Below, piece after piece: positions 7,358 through 15,355 of a stretch of 20,115 bases of DNA; within the stretch, counting starts at the first letter, position 1; the number at the start of each line of letters is the position of its first letter. The position numbers and the translations under genes are program-made. The stretch is from DATGSF01 sp035302865. GTDB taxonomy: Bacteria > Bacteroidota > Bacteroidia > Chitinophagales > Chitinophagaceae. The notes beneath the pieces were generated by a model. It was not told where the DNA came from and made no database searches. It worked only from the letters and a program-made list of their open reading frames with translations. The DNA is taken from contig DATGSF010000074.1 of the NCBI GenBank assembly GCA_035302865.1, positions 1 through 20,115 on the forward strand, read 5' to 3'.

Positions 7358-8272
7358 TTATTTTTGCAAAACTCTCCAACGCAACTCATCCAATCGCATC
7401 TTTAAACCTTGCCAACAGGATTTACCTTCTAATTCTAAAAAATTTCGACTAAATAAGCTTGGATTTAATGTCCAGGAAATACTTCTACGTAAAAAACTAT
7501 GCTCGCCGTATGGGAATTTTTTTATACTCCAATACTTTTTTAATTGCGGTTGAATCTCTCGAAAATATATAGTTCTATTATGCCAATAAAAAGGATTTTT
7601 TCGCCTAGATACTAACACCTCAGTTCCTAAATGAAAAGTGATATCTTGATCAAATACATAAATGGGTTTTTCTGCAAAAGCTGCTATATTATGAATTATA
7701 GATGTTTCCAAAAATGAAATTCCTATGCATATATTTCCCAATATAAATTTTTGTATCAGTTCTTTTTTTAACACAAAACAATCAAAACCCGGGTGGGATT
7801 TACCTATAGCACCAAAATATTCTAAAATATCTTCTTCCAAATTATAAGCTTTCTTTTTTTGCCAAGCAATTCTTCTTCTATTTATCACTATAGCATCATG
7901 TCCTTCTTGAATTTTCTTTTGTACATAAGCATAAAAATGTGGTTTCACCGCAATATCAATATTAGTATAAATGATATAATCCGCATGGAGTTCTTGATGA
8001 GCAATAGTTAATATATCCGCAATTAAAGGTAATTTCCTTTTTTTTAATTTGGGATTTACATCTAAAACTGAGCGTTTTAAATCCGGAAGCTTTTTAACAA
8101 AATTCGGAATAGATTTATGATCTTCAGGATATTGTGTACTATAAATCTGCACTTTACCCTCTTTATTATATGCTAATGCTTTTTGTAAAGAAAGAAATGT
8201 TATCCCTTGAATATAAGCTAATTCAGGTCGATTATGAGCATTAATTGGGTTTAAAATATGTGCAATTTTCAT
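7358..8272 (-). CDS. Predicted GT-A-type glycosyltransferase-like protein
   Basis: This 304-residue protein has no signal peptide or membrane helix. It shows a nucleotide-sugar-transferase-like core: MKIAHILNPI at the N-terminus, YTNIDIAVKPHFY (102-114) in the place of a DXD motif, INRRRI (130-135), SHPGFDCFVLKKEL (159-172) and a late FHLGTEV (213-219). I have seen similar TNxDI...HPGxDCFV patterns in poorly characterised glycosyltransferase-like proteins. The acceptor and donor are unknown. It is the only gene on the minus strand inside the glycan locus; it converges with the GNAT gene and diverges from the GT8-like gene across a 90-base gap. The context supports a role in the same glycan, but this is indirect. 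Confidence 0.72.
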   Translation of the reverse strand: MKIAHILNPINAHNRPELAYIQGITFLSLQKALAYNKEGKVQIYSTQYPEDHKSIPNFVKKLPDLKRSVLDVNPKLKKRKLPLIADILTIAHQELHADYIIYTNIDIAVKPHFYAYVQKKIQEGHDAIVINRRRIAWQKKKAYNLEEDILEYFGAIGKSHPGFDCFVLKKELIQKFILGNICIGISFLETSIIHNIAAFAEKPIYVFDQDITFHLGTEVLVSRRKNPFYWHNRTIYFREIQPQLKKYWSIKKFPYGEHSFLRRSISWTLNPSLFSRNFLELEGKSCWQGLKMRLDELRWRVLQK

Positions 8273-8308
8273 TTTTTTAAAAAATATCTCTATTTATAGT
8301 TTTTTTAC

Positions 8309-8320
8309 AGTAATATTACT
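8309..8320. promoter_or_regulatory. 12-bp perfect palindrome in a divergent promoter gap
   Basis: AGTAATATTACT (8309-8320) is a perfect palindrome in the middle of the 90-base gap (8273-8362) between divergently transcribed glycosyltransferase genes. A looser TATAGT (8295-8300) / ACTATA (8318-8323) pair surrounds it. Position and symmetry fit an operator, though AT-rich palindromes also arise by chance. No regulator gene is present in the window. Confidence 0.35.
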
Positions 8321-8362
8321 ATAAATTTAACAACAAAAAGTATTTAATTCAATTTTCTTCTT

Positions 8363-9247
8363 TTGAAAAAAGTTATTTGCACCATAACAACATTCGATTA
8401 CCTCCCAAAAGTAGAGGCGCTATATCATTCACTAATGAATAAAGGTGAAGTGGATTATAGTTTTTATGTATTATTAATGGAGGATAAAAAGTGGAATAGT
8501 AATTTAAATAATCTTAAAGTAATTCATTTATCTGAATTAAGAAAGGTTAAAAAATCGGTTTTATTTAATAAATACAAGGGAGACAAATTGCGCTGGGGAT
8601 TAAAATCTGTTTTTTTGCAGTATTTAATCCAAAAAGGATATGAACAGCTTATTTATGTAGATAATGATATTTTTTTCTTCAAACACCCTTCCGTTATTTT
8701 TGAAAAACTGCTGCATGCTGATTTTTTATTAACTCCTCATTTTTATCAATCCTACCCTGGTAGAAATCAAAGATGGTTTGAAGCTAACTTTAGAGTCGGT
8801 TTATTTAATGCTGGATTTATAGCCTGTACAGCAAACGCACAAAAACACTTATCATGGTGGGAAGAGGCTTGCATATACAATATTAAAAAAAGCAACAAAA
8901 GAGGTTTGTTCGATGACCAAAAATATTTAGATATGCTCCCCATTCTATTTGATGGTGTAGAAATTGTTAAAGATAGAGGGTGGAATTTAGCAGCATGGAA
9001 TGATAACGATTTTGATCATGTTATTCCTTTGGATATTAAAGAAGACACTCCAGTTTTTATACATTTTACTGACTTAACTCTTGAAAAATGGAAAAACAAA
9101 TCGCATATTTACCATAAATTTTATTTAAAATATACAAAATCCTTAAAAGCTAAAAGTTTTTTACTTACAAAGAGCAGAAAGACACATTTAATAATGGAGT
9201 ATTTTAATTACTTATATTGGAAAATACAACGTTTAATAGAAAAATAG
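8363..9247 (+). CDS. GT8-like glycosyltransferase
   Basis: The 294-residue protein has a GT-A nucleotide-sugar fold. MKKVICTITTFDYLP is the first strand and loop, YVDNDIFFFKHP (98-109) contains the DxD metal motif, FNAGFIACT (148-156) the acceptor-side motif common in GT8 and related families, and DDQKYLDML (184-192), RGWNLAAWN (205-213) and HFTD (234-237) the later conserved blocks. It is cytoplasmic, with no membrane span. The start is TTG (8363-8365); no earlier in-frame ATG fits and later ones would remove the first strand. The stop is 1 base ahead of the epimerase gene, so the two are almost certainly cotranscribed. It probably adds one sugar residue to a lipid-linked or surface glycan; donor unknown. 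Confidence 0.85.
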   Translation: MKKVICTITTFDYLPKVEALYHSLMNKGEVDYSFYVLLMEDKKWNSNLNNLKVIHLSELRKVKKSVLFNKYKGDKLRWGLKSVFLQYLIQKGYEQLIYVDNDIFFFKHPSVIFEKLLHADFLLTPHFYQSYPGRNQRWFEANFRVGLFNAGFIACTANAQKHLSWWEEACIYNIKKSNKRGLFDDQKYLDMLPILFDGVEIVKDRGWNLAAWNDNDFDHVIPLDIKEDTPVFIHFTDLTLEKWKNKSHIYHKFYLKYTKSLKAKSFLLTKSRKTHLIMEYFNYLYWKIQRLIEK

Positions 9248-9248
9248 T

Positions 9249-10241
9249 ATGAAGAAAAAAGCACTTATTCTTGGCGCTAGTGGATTTATAGGGAATCATC
9301 TTGTTGCCTATCTTAAAGAAAAAGGATTTTATACCATCGGAGTAGATATTCAACCAACCATTGAAGGAAGAAGTAAAGCAGATCATTTTATACAAGCAGA
9401 TTTAAGAGAAAAAGAAAGTTATACTTTATTTGAAATAGAAAATATTGATAGAGTGTACCATTTAGCTGCCAATATGGGTGGTGCTGATTTTATTTTTACC
9501 CAAAAAAATGATGTACAAATCTTACAAGACAATTTGCTTATTCAGGTATATTTTTCAAAATGGATTGAAAAACTAAAGCCTAAAAAAGTGTTTTTTTCAT
9601 CTTCTGCATGTATTTATCCAAAGGAACAACAAGATGGCACAAAAGAATTTTCTTTAAAAGAAGAAATGGCTTATCCAGCAAATCCCGATAGTGCTTATGG
9701 TTGGGAAAAATTAATGGCAGAAATTTTATACAAAGCAATTCGTAAATCTACAAATACAAAAATCTACATAGGAAGATTTCACAATATTTATGGTAGTCAT
9801 TGTACTTGGGAAGGCGGTAGAGAAAAAGCTCCAGCAGCATTATGTAGAAAGGTAATTTATGCTAAAGATGAAGAAAGCATTGAAATTTATGGTGATGGCC
9901 AGCAAAAACGCAGCTTTTTATATATTAAGGATTGCCTTGAAGCAGTTGAAAAATTAATGGAATCAGAATATTACAAACCTATAAATATTGGTTCGGAAGA
10001 GGTTATTTCTATTTATGATTTAGCTCAACTCATAATTAAAATTAGTGGTAAAAATTTAAAGGTTACTTGTATTGATGGACCTGTAGGCGTGGAAGCAAGA
10101 AGTTCAAACAATGATAAAATTAAAAAAATATTACAATGGGAGGCTAAAACTCCTCTTAAGATAGGTTTACAGAATTTGTATAATTGGATTTTTAAAGAAA
10201 TTACTCATGAAAAAGGTATTAATTACATGGAAAGAAAATAA
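9249..10241 (+). CDS. GDP-mannose 3,5-epimerase-like NAD-dependent SDR
   Basis: This is an extended short-chain dehydrogenase/reductase of 330 residues. GASGFIG (9-15) binds the dinucleotide; the catalytic YxxxK is Tyr150-Lys154. The match to plant GDP-mannose 3,5-epimerase is close in motifs: AANMGGADFI (73-82), SSACIYP (118-124) with Cys121, RFHNIYG (176-182), TWEGGREKAPAALCRK (186-201) with Lys193, GDGQQKRSFLYI (215-226) and GPVGVEARSSNND (277-289). The Cys and Lys are the acid/base pair of the plant enzyme. The expected reaction converts GDP-D-mannose to GDP-L-galactose and/or GDP-L-gulose. It sits 1 base after the GT8-like gene and overlaps the GT-C gene by 35 bases. The exact substrate could be another GDP-sugar. 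Confidence 0.87.
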   Translation: MKKKALILGASGFIGNHLVAYLKEKGFYTIGVDIQPTIEGRSKADHFIQADLREKESYTLFEIENIDRVYHLAANMGGADFIFTQKNDVQILQDNLLIQVYFSKWIEKLKPKKVFFSSSACIYPKEQQDGTKEFSLKEEMAYPANPDSAYGWEKLMAEILYKAIRKSTNTKIYIGRFHNIYGSHCTWEGGREKAPAALCRKVIYAKDEESIEIYGDGQQKRSFLYIKDCLEAVEKLMESEYYKPINIGSEEVISIYDLAQLIIKISGKNLKVTCIDGPVGVEARSSNNDKIKKILQWEAKTPLKIGLQNLYNWIFKEITHEKGINYMERK

Positions 10242-12603
10242 GTATTTACACTTGTTTTTTTTAATAATCGTCAGTTTCCTTGCCTTTTATCCAATTTTAA
10301 ATAATGGATACAATTTGGATGATGAATTAGTAACAATACAACACGTATTTACTTCAAAAGGCTGGGAAGGGATTACTGACATTTGGAAAAATCCTTATTA
10401 TAGTGACAATATGGGTTATTCTTATGGTTATAGACCCACCGTATTAACAAGTTTTGCTATTGAGCATGCTCTTTTTGGAGAATCCGCCCAAATAGGTCAT
10501 GCTATTCAATTACTTTTATATCTATTAACAGGATTTGTCCTTTTCAACTTATTATCTAAGAGTTTTCCAGGAATTTCCAACTTGTGGATTACTTTAGCAA
10601 CAACATTATTCTTGATTCATCCTATTCACACTGAAGTAGTTGCCAGTTTAAAAAACAGAGATGAAATTTTAGCCTTATTATTGGGTACTAGTAGCATATT
10701 ACTATTTTTTCACCTAGAGAAAATCCCTATTTTATTACGATCTATTTTTGCTGGATTCTTATTCTTGTTAGCCTTATGGGCAAAAAAAAGTGCCTTGCCT
10801 TTATTGTTTTTTATTCCTATACTTTATTCTAAATTTGCACAATATAATACCATTCAAAAATTCCTCGCGATAGAGTTTTTTGCTTTAATTACGATTTGGG
10901 GAATTATAGATTTAAATCCTAGACTTTGGTTATTATTAGGATTGCCCTTTAGTATAGGAAACTATATTTTTCATTTTTATGGTTTAAAAATCAAGGAAAA
11001 ACTTTCTGAAATTTCAATTGTATATATAATTCCATTACTATTATTTTTGGGACTCACTATATATTTCAAAGATGCTTTTTTTTGGATTTTAGCCTTAATT
11101 GCTTGCCATTTCTTAACAAGTAAAACTAAATTTGCAGTTTATTTATTTGTTCTTCTTGCCTTATTTGGCAGTTTTTATTTTAATTGGCATACTCCATTAT
11201 TATTTCTTCCTTTTTATCTATTTTTCTTGAAAGATACTTTAGATTTAAAAAGTCCTTATTTTTTGATACTACTAATTGTAAGTATGGCATTTCATCCTAT
11301 ATTTTTTAAAGGATGGATTAATATTTTATTATTTGCTCCATTAATAGCATACTACTTTCTTGCTAGGTATAAAAAAATAATAAGTAGTATATTCTTGGCA
11401 TTAATTCTTGGTTCTGTATTAATTACAGGCTTTGCTCCCCACTCTATTCCATTTATAACTGTAGCTGTATTATTAATAATTGATGCATTTAAAAATAAAA
11501 TAACAAAATTCTTTCCCTATATCTTAGCTTTAGGAATTTTGTTCATTTTTACCCCTCATCTACTTTTATATTTTGAAGCATTACCCAGCCTTAGTACTTT
11601 AGGAGATCATAATTTGGAACAAGGAGTGAAGTTATTAGATGGTCGAAGTTTAGAGTTTGTAGAAAATCCTTTAGTTTTTAATCCACATTGGATATACTCT
11701 TTTGGATTGGGAGTACAGAGTTGTATAAAATATTTACAATTATTATTCTTTCCTTACCCACTTTCATTTTATTACGGTTATGACACTATCCATTTACACA
11801 GTATTTTTGATGGATTAATACTTTTGAAACTTCTTTCTATCCTATTATTCTTATATCTAGGCATTCAATTAGCAAAATATTGGAAAAATCAAGGAGAAGA
11901 AGCTTGGTTTTTATGGACCACTACCGCTTTATTACTTTTATTCTCTTCTTTATTTATGTTTAGCAATGCTTTAGTTTTTGTTGCTGGAATTATAGGAGAG
12001 CGATTAATTTATATAGGTTCTTTAGGGTTTATTTTATTAATAATTTCAATGATAGCTTTTTTCTTAAAGAAATTACCATCAATTAAAATTCCGTTTTTGG
12101 TACTCCTAGCTTCTGTATGTATTGTACAAATATCTTGGGATATAAAAAGAAGTAAAATGTGGAAAAATGCAGCCATTTTAATGCAAAATGATATGAAGCA
12201 TTTAGGGCAATCAGCACAAGCTAATAATTTATATGCTTTAACATTGATGAATTATTCCTTGCATAAAGAAAAAAATGCAGAAAATGCACGTTTACAACAA
12301 GAAACAGCTATTAAATATTTTCAAAAAGCAGTAGATATACATTATGATTTTTTCAATGCAGCATTTGATAAAGGTCGTGCACAAATGGTAATTCATGATT
12401 ATCAAGGAGCTTTAGAAAGTTTTAGGTACAGCTTAGAAATTAACAAAACGAATTATATGGAACCCTATCGTCACATTTGCAGTATTTATCGTAAATTTGG
12501 AGAAAACAAATTAGCAGATTACTGGGCAAGAGAGGCCTTAAAGATAGATCCGAGTGGTGTAGAATGGCAGCAATACTTGCTAAATAACAATGAAGAACTA
12601 TAA
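10207..12603 (+). CDS. TMTC-like GT-C glycosyltransferase with C-terminal TPR repeats
   Basis: The 798-residue protein has many membrane segments from about residue 14 to 655. The first extracytoplasmic loop begins NGYNLDDE (33-40), with the acidic pair used by GT-C enzymes, and a later loop carries HPIHTEVVASLKNRDE (138-153). This resembles the HPIHTEAV block of TMTC/DUF1736-type protein O-mannosyltransferases. The tail (about 701-790) holds two to three TPR-like helix pairs (AIKYFQKAVDIHYDFFNAAF, YQGALESFRYSLEINKTNY, LADYWAREALKIDP). Such enzymes use a polyprenyl-phosphate sugar on the outer face of the membrane. The ATG at 10207 gives a basic N-terminus ahead of the first helix and overlaps the epimerase gene by 35 bases in another frame. 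Substrate and acceptor (protein or lipid glycan) are not known. Confidence 0.85.
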   Translation: MKKVLITWKENKYLHLFFLIIVSFLAFYPILNNGYNLDDELVTIQHVFTSKGWEGITDIWKNPYYSDNMGYSYGYRPTVLTSFAIEHALFGESAQIGHAIQLLLYLLTGFVLFNLLSKSFPGISNLWITLATTLFLIHPIHTEVVASLKNRDEILALLLGTSSILLFFHLEKIPILLRSIFAGFLFLLALWAKKSALPLLFFIPILYSKFAQYNTIQKFLAIEFFALITIWGIIDLNPRLWLLLGLPFSIGNYIFHFYGLKIKEKLSEISIVYIIPLLLFLGLTIYFKDAFFWILALIACHFLTSKTKFAVYLFVLLALFGSFYFNWHTPLLFLPFYLFFLKDTLDLKSPYFLILLIVSMAFHPIFFKGWINILLFAPLIAYYFLARYKKIISSIFLALILGSVLITGFAPHSIPFITVAVLLIIDAFKNKITKFFPYILALGILFIFTPHLLLYFEALPSLSTLGDHNLEQGVKLLDGRSLEFVENPLVFNPHWIYSFGLGVQSCIKYLQLLFFPYPLSFYYGYDTIHLHSIFDGLILLKLLSILLFLYLGIQLAKYWKNQGEEAWFLWTTTALLLLFSSLFMFSNALVFVAGIIGERLIYIGSLGFILLIISMIAFFLKKLPSIKIPFLVLLASVCIVQISWDIKRSKMWKNAAILMQNDMKHLGQSAQANNLYALTLMNYSLHKEKNAENARLQQETAIKYFQKAVDIHYDFFNAAFDKGRAQMVIHDYQGALESFRYSLEINKTNYMEPYRHICSIYRKFGENKLADYWAREALKIDPSGVEWQQYLLNNNEEL

Positions 12604-12610
12604 AAAAACT

Positions 12611-13051
12611 ATGATGAGAAATTACTGGTATATGAAATCTGAACCTTATGTATATCATTGGGATGATTTGGTTAAAGATGGTAGCACTTTTTGGGATGGT
12701 GTGCGGAATTATCAAGCCAGAAACAATATGAAAAACATGAAAACTGGTGATATAATTTTGTATTATCATAGCAATAAAGGAGTTGAATTTGTTGGTATAG
12801 CCGAAGTTATTAAAGAAGCCTATCAAGACCCCACAACAGAGGATGACCGCTGGGTAGCAGTAGATATAAAACCATTAATTCCCTTAGAAAATCCAGTTAG
12901 TTTAAAAGAAATTAAAAATCATGCTGCTTTGCAGGATATGGATTTAGTAAAACAAAGTCGCCTTTCAGTAGGTTCTGTTAAAAAGAAAGAATTTGATTAT
13001 ATCTTAAGTTTAGCAGGGATGAAATCAAAAGATTTTCATGAGAAATTTTGA
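12611..13051 (+). CDS. EVE-domain protein (THYN1-like)
   Basis: With the start at ATG 12611 (next Met 12614) the product is about 146 residues and begins MMRNYWYMKSEPYVYHWDDL. This matches the usual start of the EVE family, MRYWLMKSEP. Further marks are WDGVRNYQARNNMKNMKTGD, ILYYHSNKGVEFVGIAEV and DPTTEDDRWVAVDIKP. EVE domains are PUA-like folds that bind modified bases in DNA or RNA; the cellular role of stand-alone bacterial members is unclear. The frame is open from an earlier ATG at 12590, which would overlap the GT-C gene, but those extra residues are not family-like. It follows the glycan operon after 7 bases, so it may be cotranscribed although its function looks unrelated. No nuclease or methylase partner is present. 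Confidence 0.92.
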   Translation: MMRNYWYMKSEPYVYHWDDLVKDGSTFWDGVRNYQARNNMKNMKTGDIILYYHSNKGVEFVGIAEVIKEAYQDPTTEDDRWVAVDIKPLIPLENPVSLKEIKNHAALQDMDLVKQSRLSVGSVKKKEFDYILSLAGMKSKDFHEKF

Positions 13052-13142
13052 ATATTCTCCGAATATACAAGTTCCGATAAATCAATACCAATATCCATAT
13101 ATTAATATAAAATTTACAAATACCTATTTTAATGGGAAACGA

Positions 13143-13181
13143 TAGTATTTGAAGATGTCATTATAACATCTTCAAATACTA
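13143..13181. terminator. Strong hairpin in a convergent gap, probable bidirectional transcription end
   Basis: A perfect 16-bp inverted repeat, TAGTATTTGAAGATGT (13143-13158) and ACATCTTCAAATACTA (13166-13181), is separated by a 7-base loop. It lies between the stop of the EVE gene (13051) and the stop of the minus-strand T9SS gene (13315). Neither strand has a good U-tract after it, so it is not a textbook intrinsic terminator, but its position fits an mRNA 3'-end structure. I see nothing else in the rest of the gap (13052-13314). Confidence 0.6.
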
Positions 13182-13314
13182 AATTATAAAATAAATTATA
13201 CGTTAAGACACTTTAAAGCCAATATATAAAAATTAATAGTACCAATACTCCTCACTAATAATCTTCTTTATTATATACTATTATTAATAGACTTTTTGTT
13301 TCATACACTTTCCT

Positions 13315-15342
13315 CTATTCTTTCAGAACTTTAACAGAAGTTCTACTTCCTTCAGGACGAATTAAATGAAATATATACAACCCCGCAGGATAAGAAGATA
13401 AATCCACTACATCATCTCTTTGTTTTATTTCCTTAACAATAATTTGTTGCCCTAAAATATTATTTACCTCTAAACGACTACCTATAAGAACATCCTTCAA
13501 ATACACCAAGCCAGAACTAGGATTAGGATAAATATTAACATAACCTTGCACATCCTCCTCAATGGATACTGTGCCTGGAGTCACTTTATACGACTTACCT
13601 GCTAATCCACAATCTCCAAAACTAATGACACTTACTTCATGTTCTGCTATACTGCTAAAGGTATGACTAAGCTCTAAACCATAAGCTACGCTTCCATCAC
13701 CAAACTCCCAACGGACACTGTCCACCGGTAAATCACCTGTATAAATAAAATCCACGGTCGTACTGCCTGGATTGCTAGACCATGTAAAATCAGGACGCGC
13801 CAGCATGCAATCACAATCCTCACTACCATGCTTGGCTACAAAAAAATCAAACACTCCTCCTATACTAAAAATTTCTTCTTCATTAATTCTGATAGAGTAA
13901 GAGATTTCCCCAGCAGCATAAACTTTCCCTTCATGAAAAGCTAAGTTGGAAATGCCTGCAGATGGACCCGTAAAAATAAAAGTATCTATAGTGCCTAAAG
14001 CCTTGCCTGTTGCAGCATTGAACTTAGCAAGATAACCTGGGCTTATTCCATTCATGAGGGGATAAGTTATCGTTTCTCCTCCCCAAGATAATTGTTCCCG
14101 AAATCGATCTGCTGCATAAGCAATGCCTTCACTATAGCCCACACTACGCATGGAGGAACCACCGCCATTGACTGCGGTATTGCCCCATCTTAATTCCCCA
14201 TCTTCAGTTAAGGATATCACCCAATAAGAGGAGCTATTAATACTATAATCTAAAAAAGAAGTATTTGCCCAACAGCCCGCCCCTCCTAAGTATAAATTTC
14301 CTTCCTCATCAATGGCAGGGCGCGTCCACATAAAGCTACAAGTAACTGAAGGATTACTTTGATGCACCCATATATTTTGGCCCAAACTATCAAAAGCTGC
14401 TGCATAAAATAAGCCAGGATTCATCTGATTGGAGGTGTTAAAAATGGACTCGATAGGAGTATTGCCTATGGTTAACTCCCCTCGATTTTTACTATACTGC
14501 ATAGCCAAATAAAACCGTCCTGTACGATGATCTCGAATAAAACCACCGTTGGTCGTATTATTAATATTTAATATGTCTGGATTTCCAGACATAGGATTGT
14601 TACTTACATTTACTTCAAAGGGCACATCATTTACATAATTCCCATGTCTATCATATTCTATTACTTTAAAGGTATTTATGGAGTCACTCACGACTGCTTC
14701 ACTAAAAATACCAGGTGCCAACTGCGCCAAGACAAACAGCCTCCCCTCAGGACTCACATCCATCCCTAAAACACTAGACTTATTAGTCGTTCCTCCTGAT
14801 AAAGAGCCTAGAGTAACTGTATCTGCTTGCGGGAAATGCACCCACTGAAAAGTGCCAGAAGTATCATATTTAACAATGTACCAACTTTGAGGTACCTGAA
14901 GATCTACCAAATCTTCATCAAAATAAACGGAAAGATTATTCGGCGGGTAGGAGTCAATTTGAGTTCTTATTCCTCCCGAAAAGTAAAGCCCTCCTAAACT
15001 ATCAATGCAGAAAGTAGACCTGATTGCAGAAAAAATGCCGCTTCCTCCAAAGTATTTAGTCCACTGATGTACTCCTTCACAATTCCATTTGGATAATGCC
15101 CATTGATTATTAGAATTATTACTCACATAACCATCAATATCTGCCGGCATCCCTTTGGAAATACAAGTTAAAGCATAAACATTTCCATTTTGATCAGTAA
15201 CTATTTCACTACCATTCTCAGATTTAACATTTATTCCAGATGACGCACTTCCTCCTCTTTTACCCCATTGCCAATCCGGTTGAGAATAAGAAATAATACT
15301 AAATAAAGAGATTATCAATGTTAAAATTAATTTATTACACAT
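13315..15342 (-). CDS. Exported T9SS cargo protein with SBBP-like repeats and a PKD domain
   Basis: The 675-residue protein starts with a signal peptide, MCNKLILTLIISLFSIISYS, likely cut before Gln21. Residues about 25-510 hold repeated beta segments of the SBBP/beta-propeller kind, such as GNVYALTCISKG, GGLYFSGG, GRLFVLAQL, GNLYLGGAG and GKVYAAGEIS, each after an acidic VTDxxG/DEEG-type turn. A PKD domain follows at about 520-590 with VRWEFGDGSVAYG and LSHTFSSIAEHEVSV. The C-terminal 74 residues (602-675) are a T9SS type A sorting domain: VNIYPNPSSGLVYL, then VNNILGQQI, then LSSYPAGLYIFHL and KVLKE. It should cross the outer membrane by type IX secretion and be released or anchored at the surface. 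No enzymatic motif is visible. It lies 13 bases downstream of the larger T9SS gene, in the same operon. Confidence 0.93.
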   Translation of the reverse strand: MCNKLILTLIISLFSIISYSQPDWQWGKRGGSASSGINVKSENGSEIVTDQNGNVYALTCISKGMPADIDGYVSNNSNNQWALSKWNCEGVHQWTKYFGGSGIFSAIRSTFCIDSLGGLYFSGGIRTQIDSYPPNNLSVYFDEDLVDLQVPQSWYIVKYDTSGTFQWVHFPQADTVTLGSLSGGTTNKSSVLGMDVSPEGRLFVLAQLAPGIFSEAVVSDSINTFKVIEYDRHGNYVNDVPFEVNVSNNPMSGNPDILNINNTTNGGFIRDHRTGRFYLAMQYSKNRGELTIGNTPIESIFNTSNQMNPGLFYAAAFDSLGQNIWVHQSNPSVTCSFMWTRPAIDEEGNLYLGGAGCWANTSFLDYSINSSSYWVISLTEDGELRWGNTAVNGGGSSMRSVGYSEGIAYAADRFREQLSWGGETITYPLMNGISPGYLAKFNAATGKALGTIDTFIFTGPSAGISNLAFHEGKVYAAGEISYSIRINEEEIFSIGGVFDFFVAKHGSEDCDCMLARPDFTWSSNPGSTTVDFIYTGDLPVDSVRWEFGDGSVAYGLELSHTFSSIAEHEVSVISFGDCGLAGKSYKVTPGTVSIEEDVQGYVNIYPNPSSGLVYLKDVLIGSRLEVNNILGQQIIVKEIKQRDDVVDLSSYPAGLYIFHLIRPEGSRTSVKVLKE

Positions 15343-15355
15343 AAGAAAAATTGTT

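Noticed and set aside
12440..12826. Minus-strand open frame of 128 codons
   Set aside because: It is antisense to the GT-C TPR tail and the EVE gene, both of which have clear family matches.
12611..13051. EVE gene as part of a DNA-modification defence system
   Set aside because: No methyltransferase, nuclease or other defence gene is in the window; the neighbours are glycan and secretion genes.
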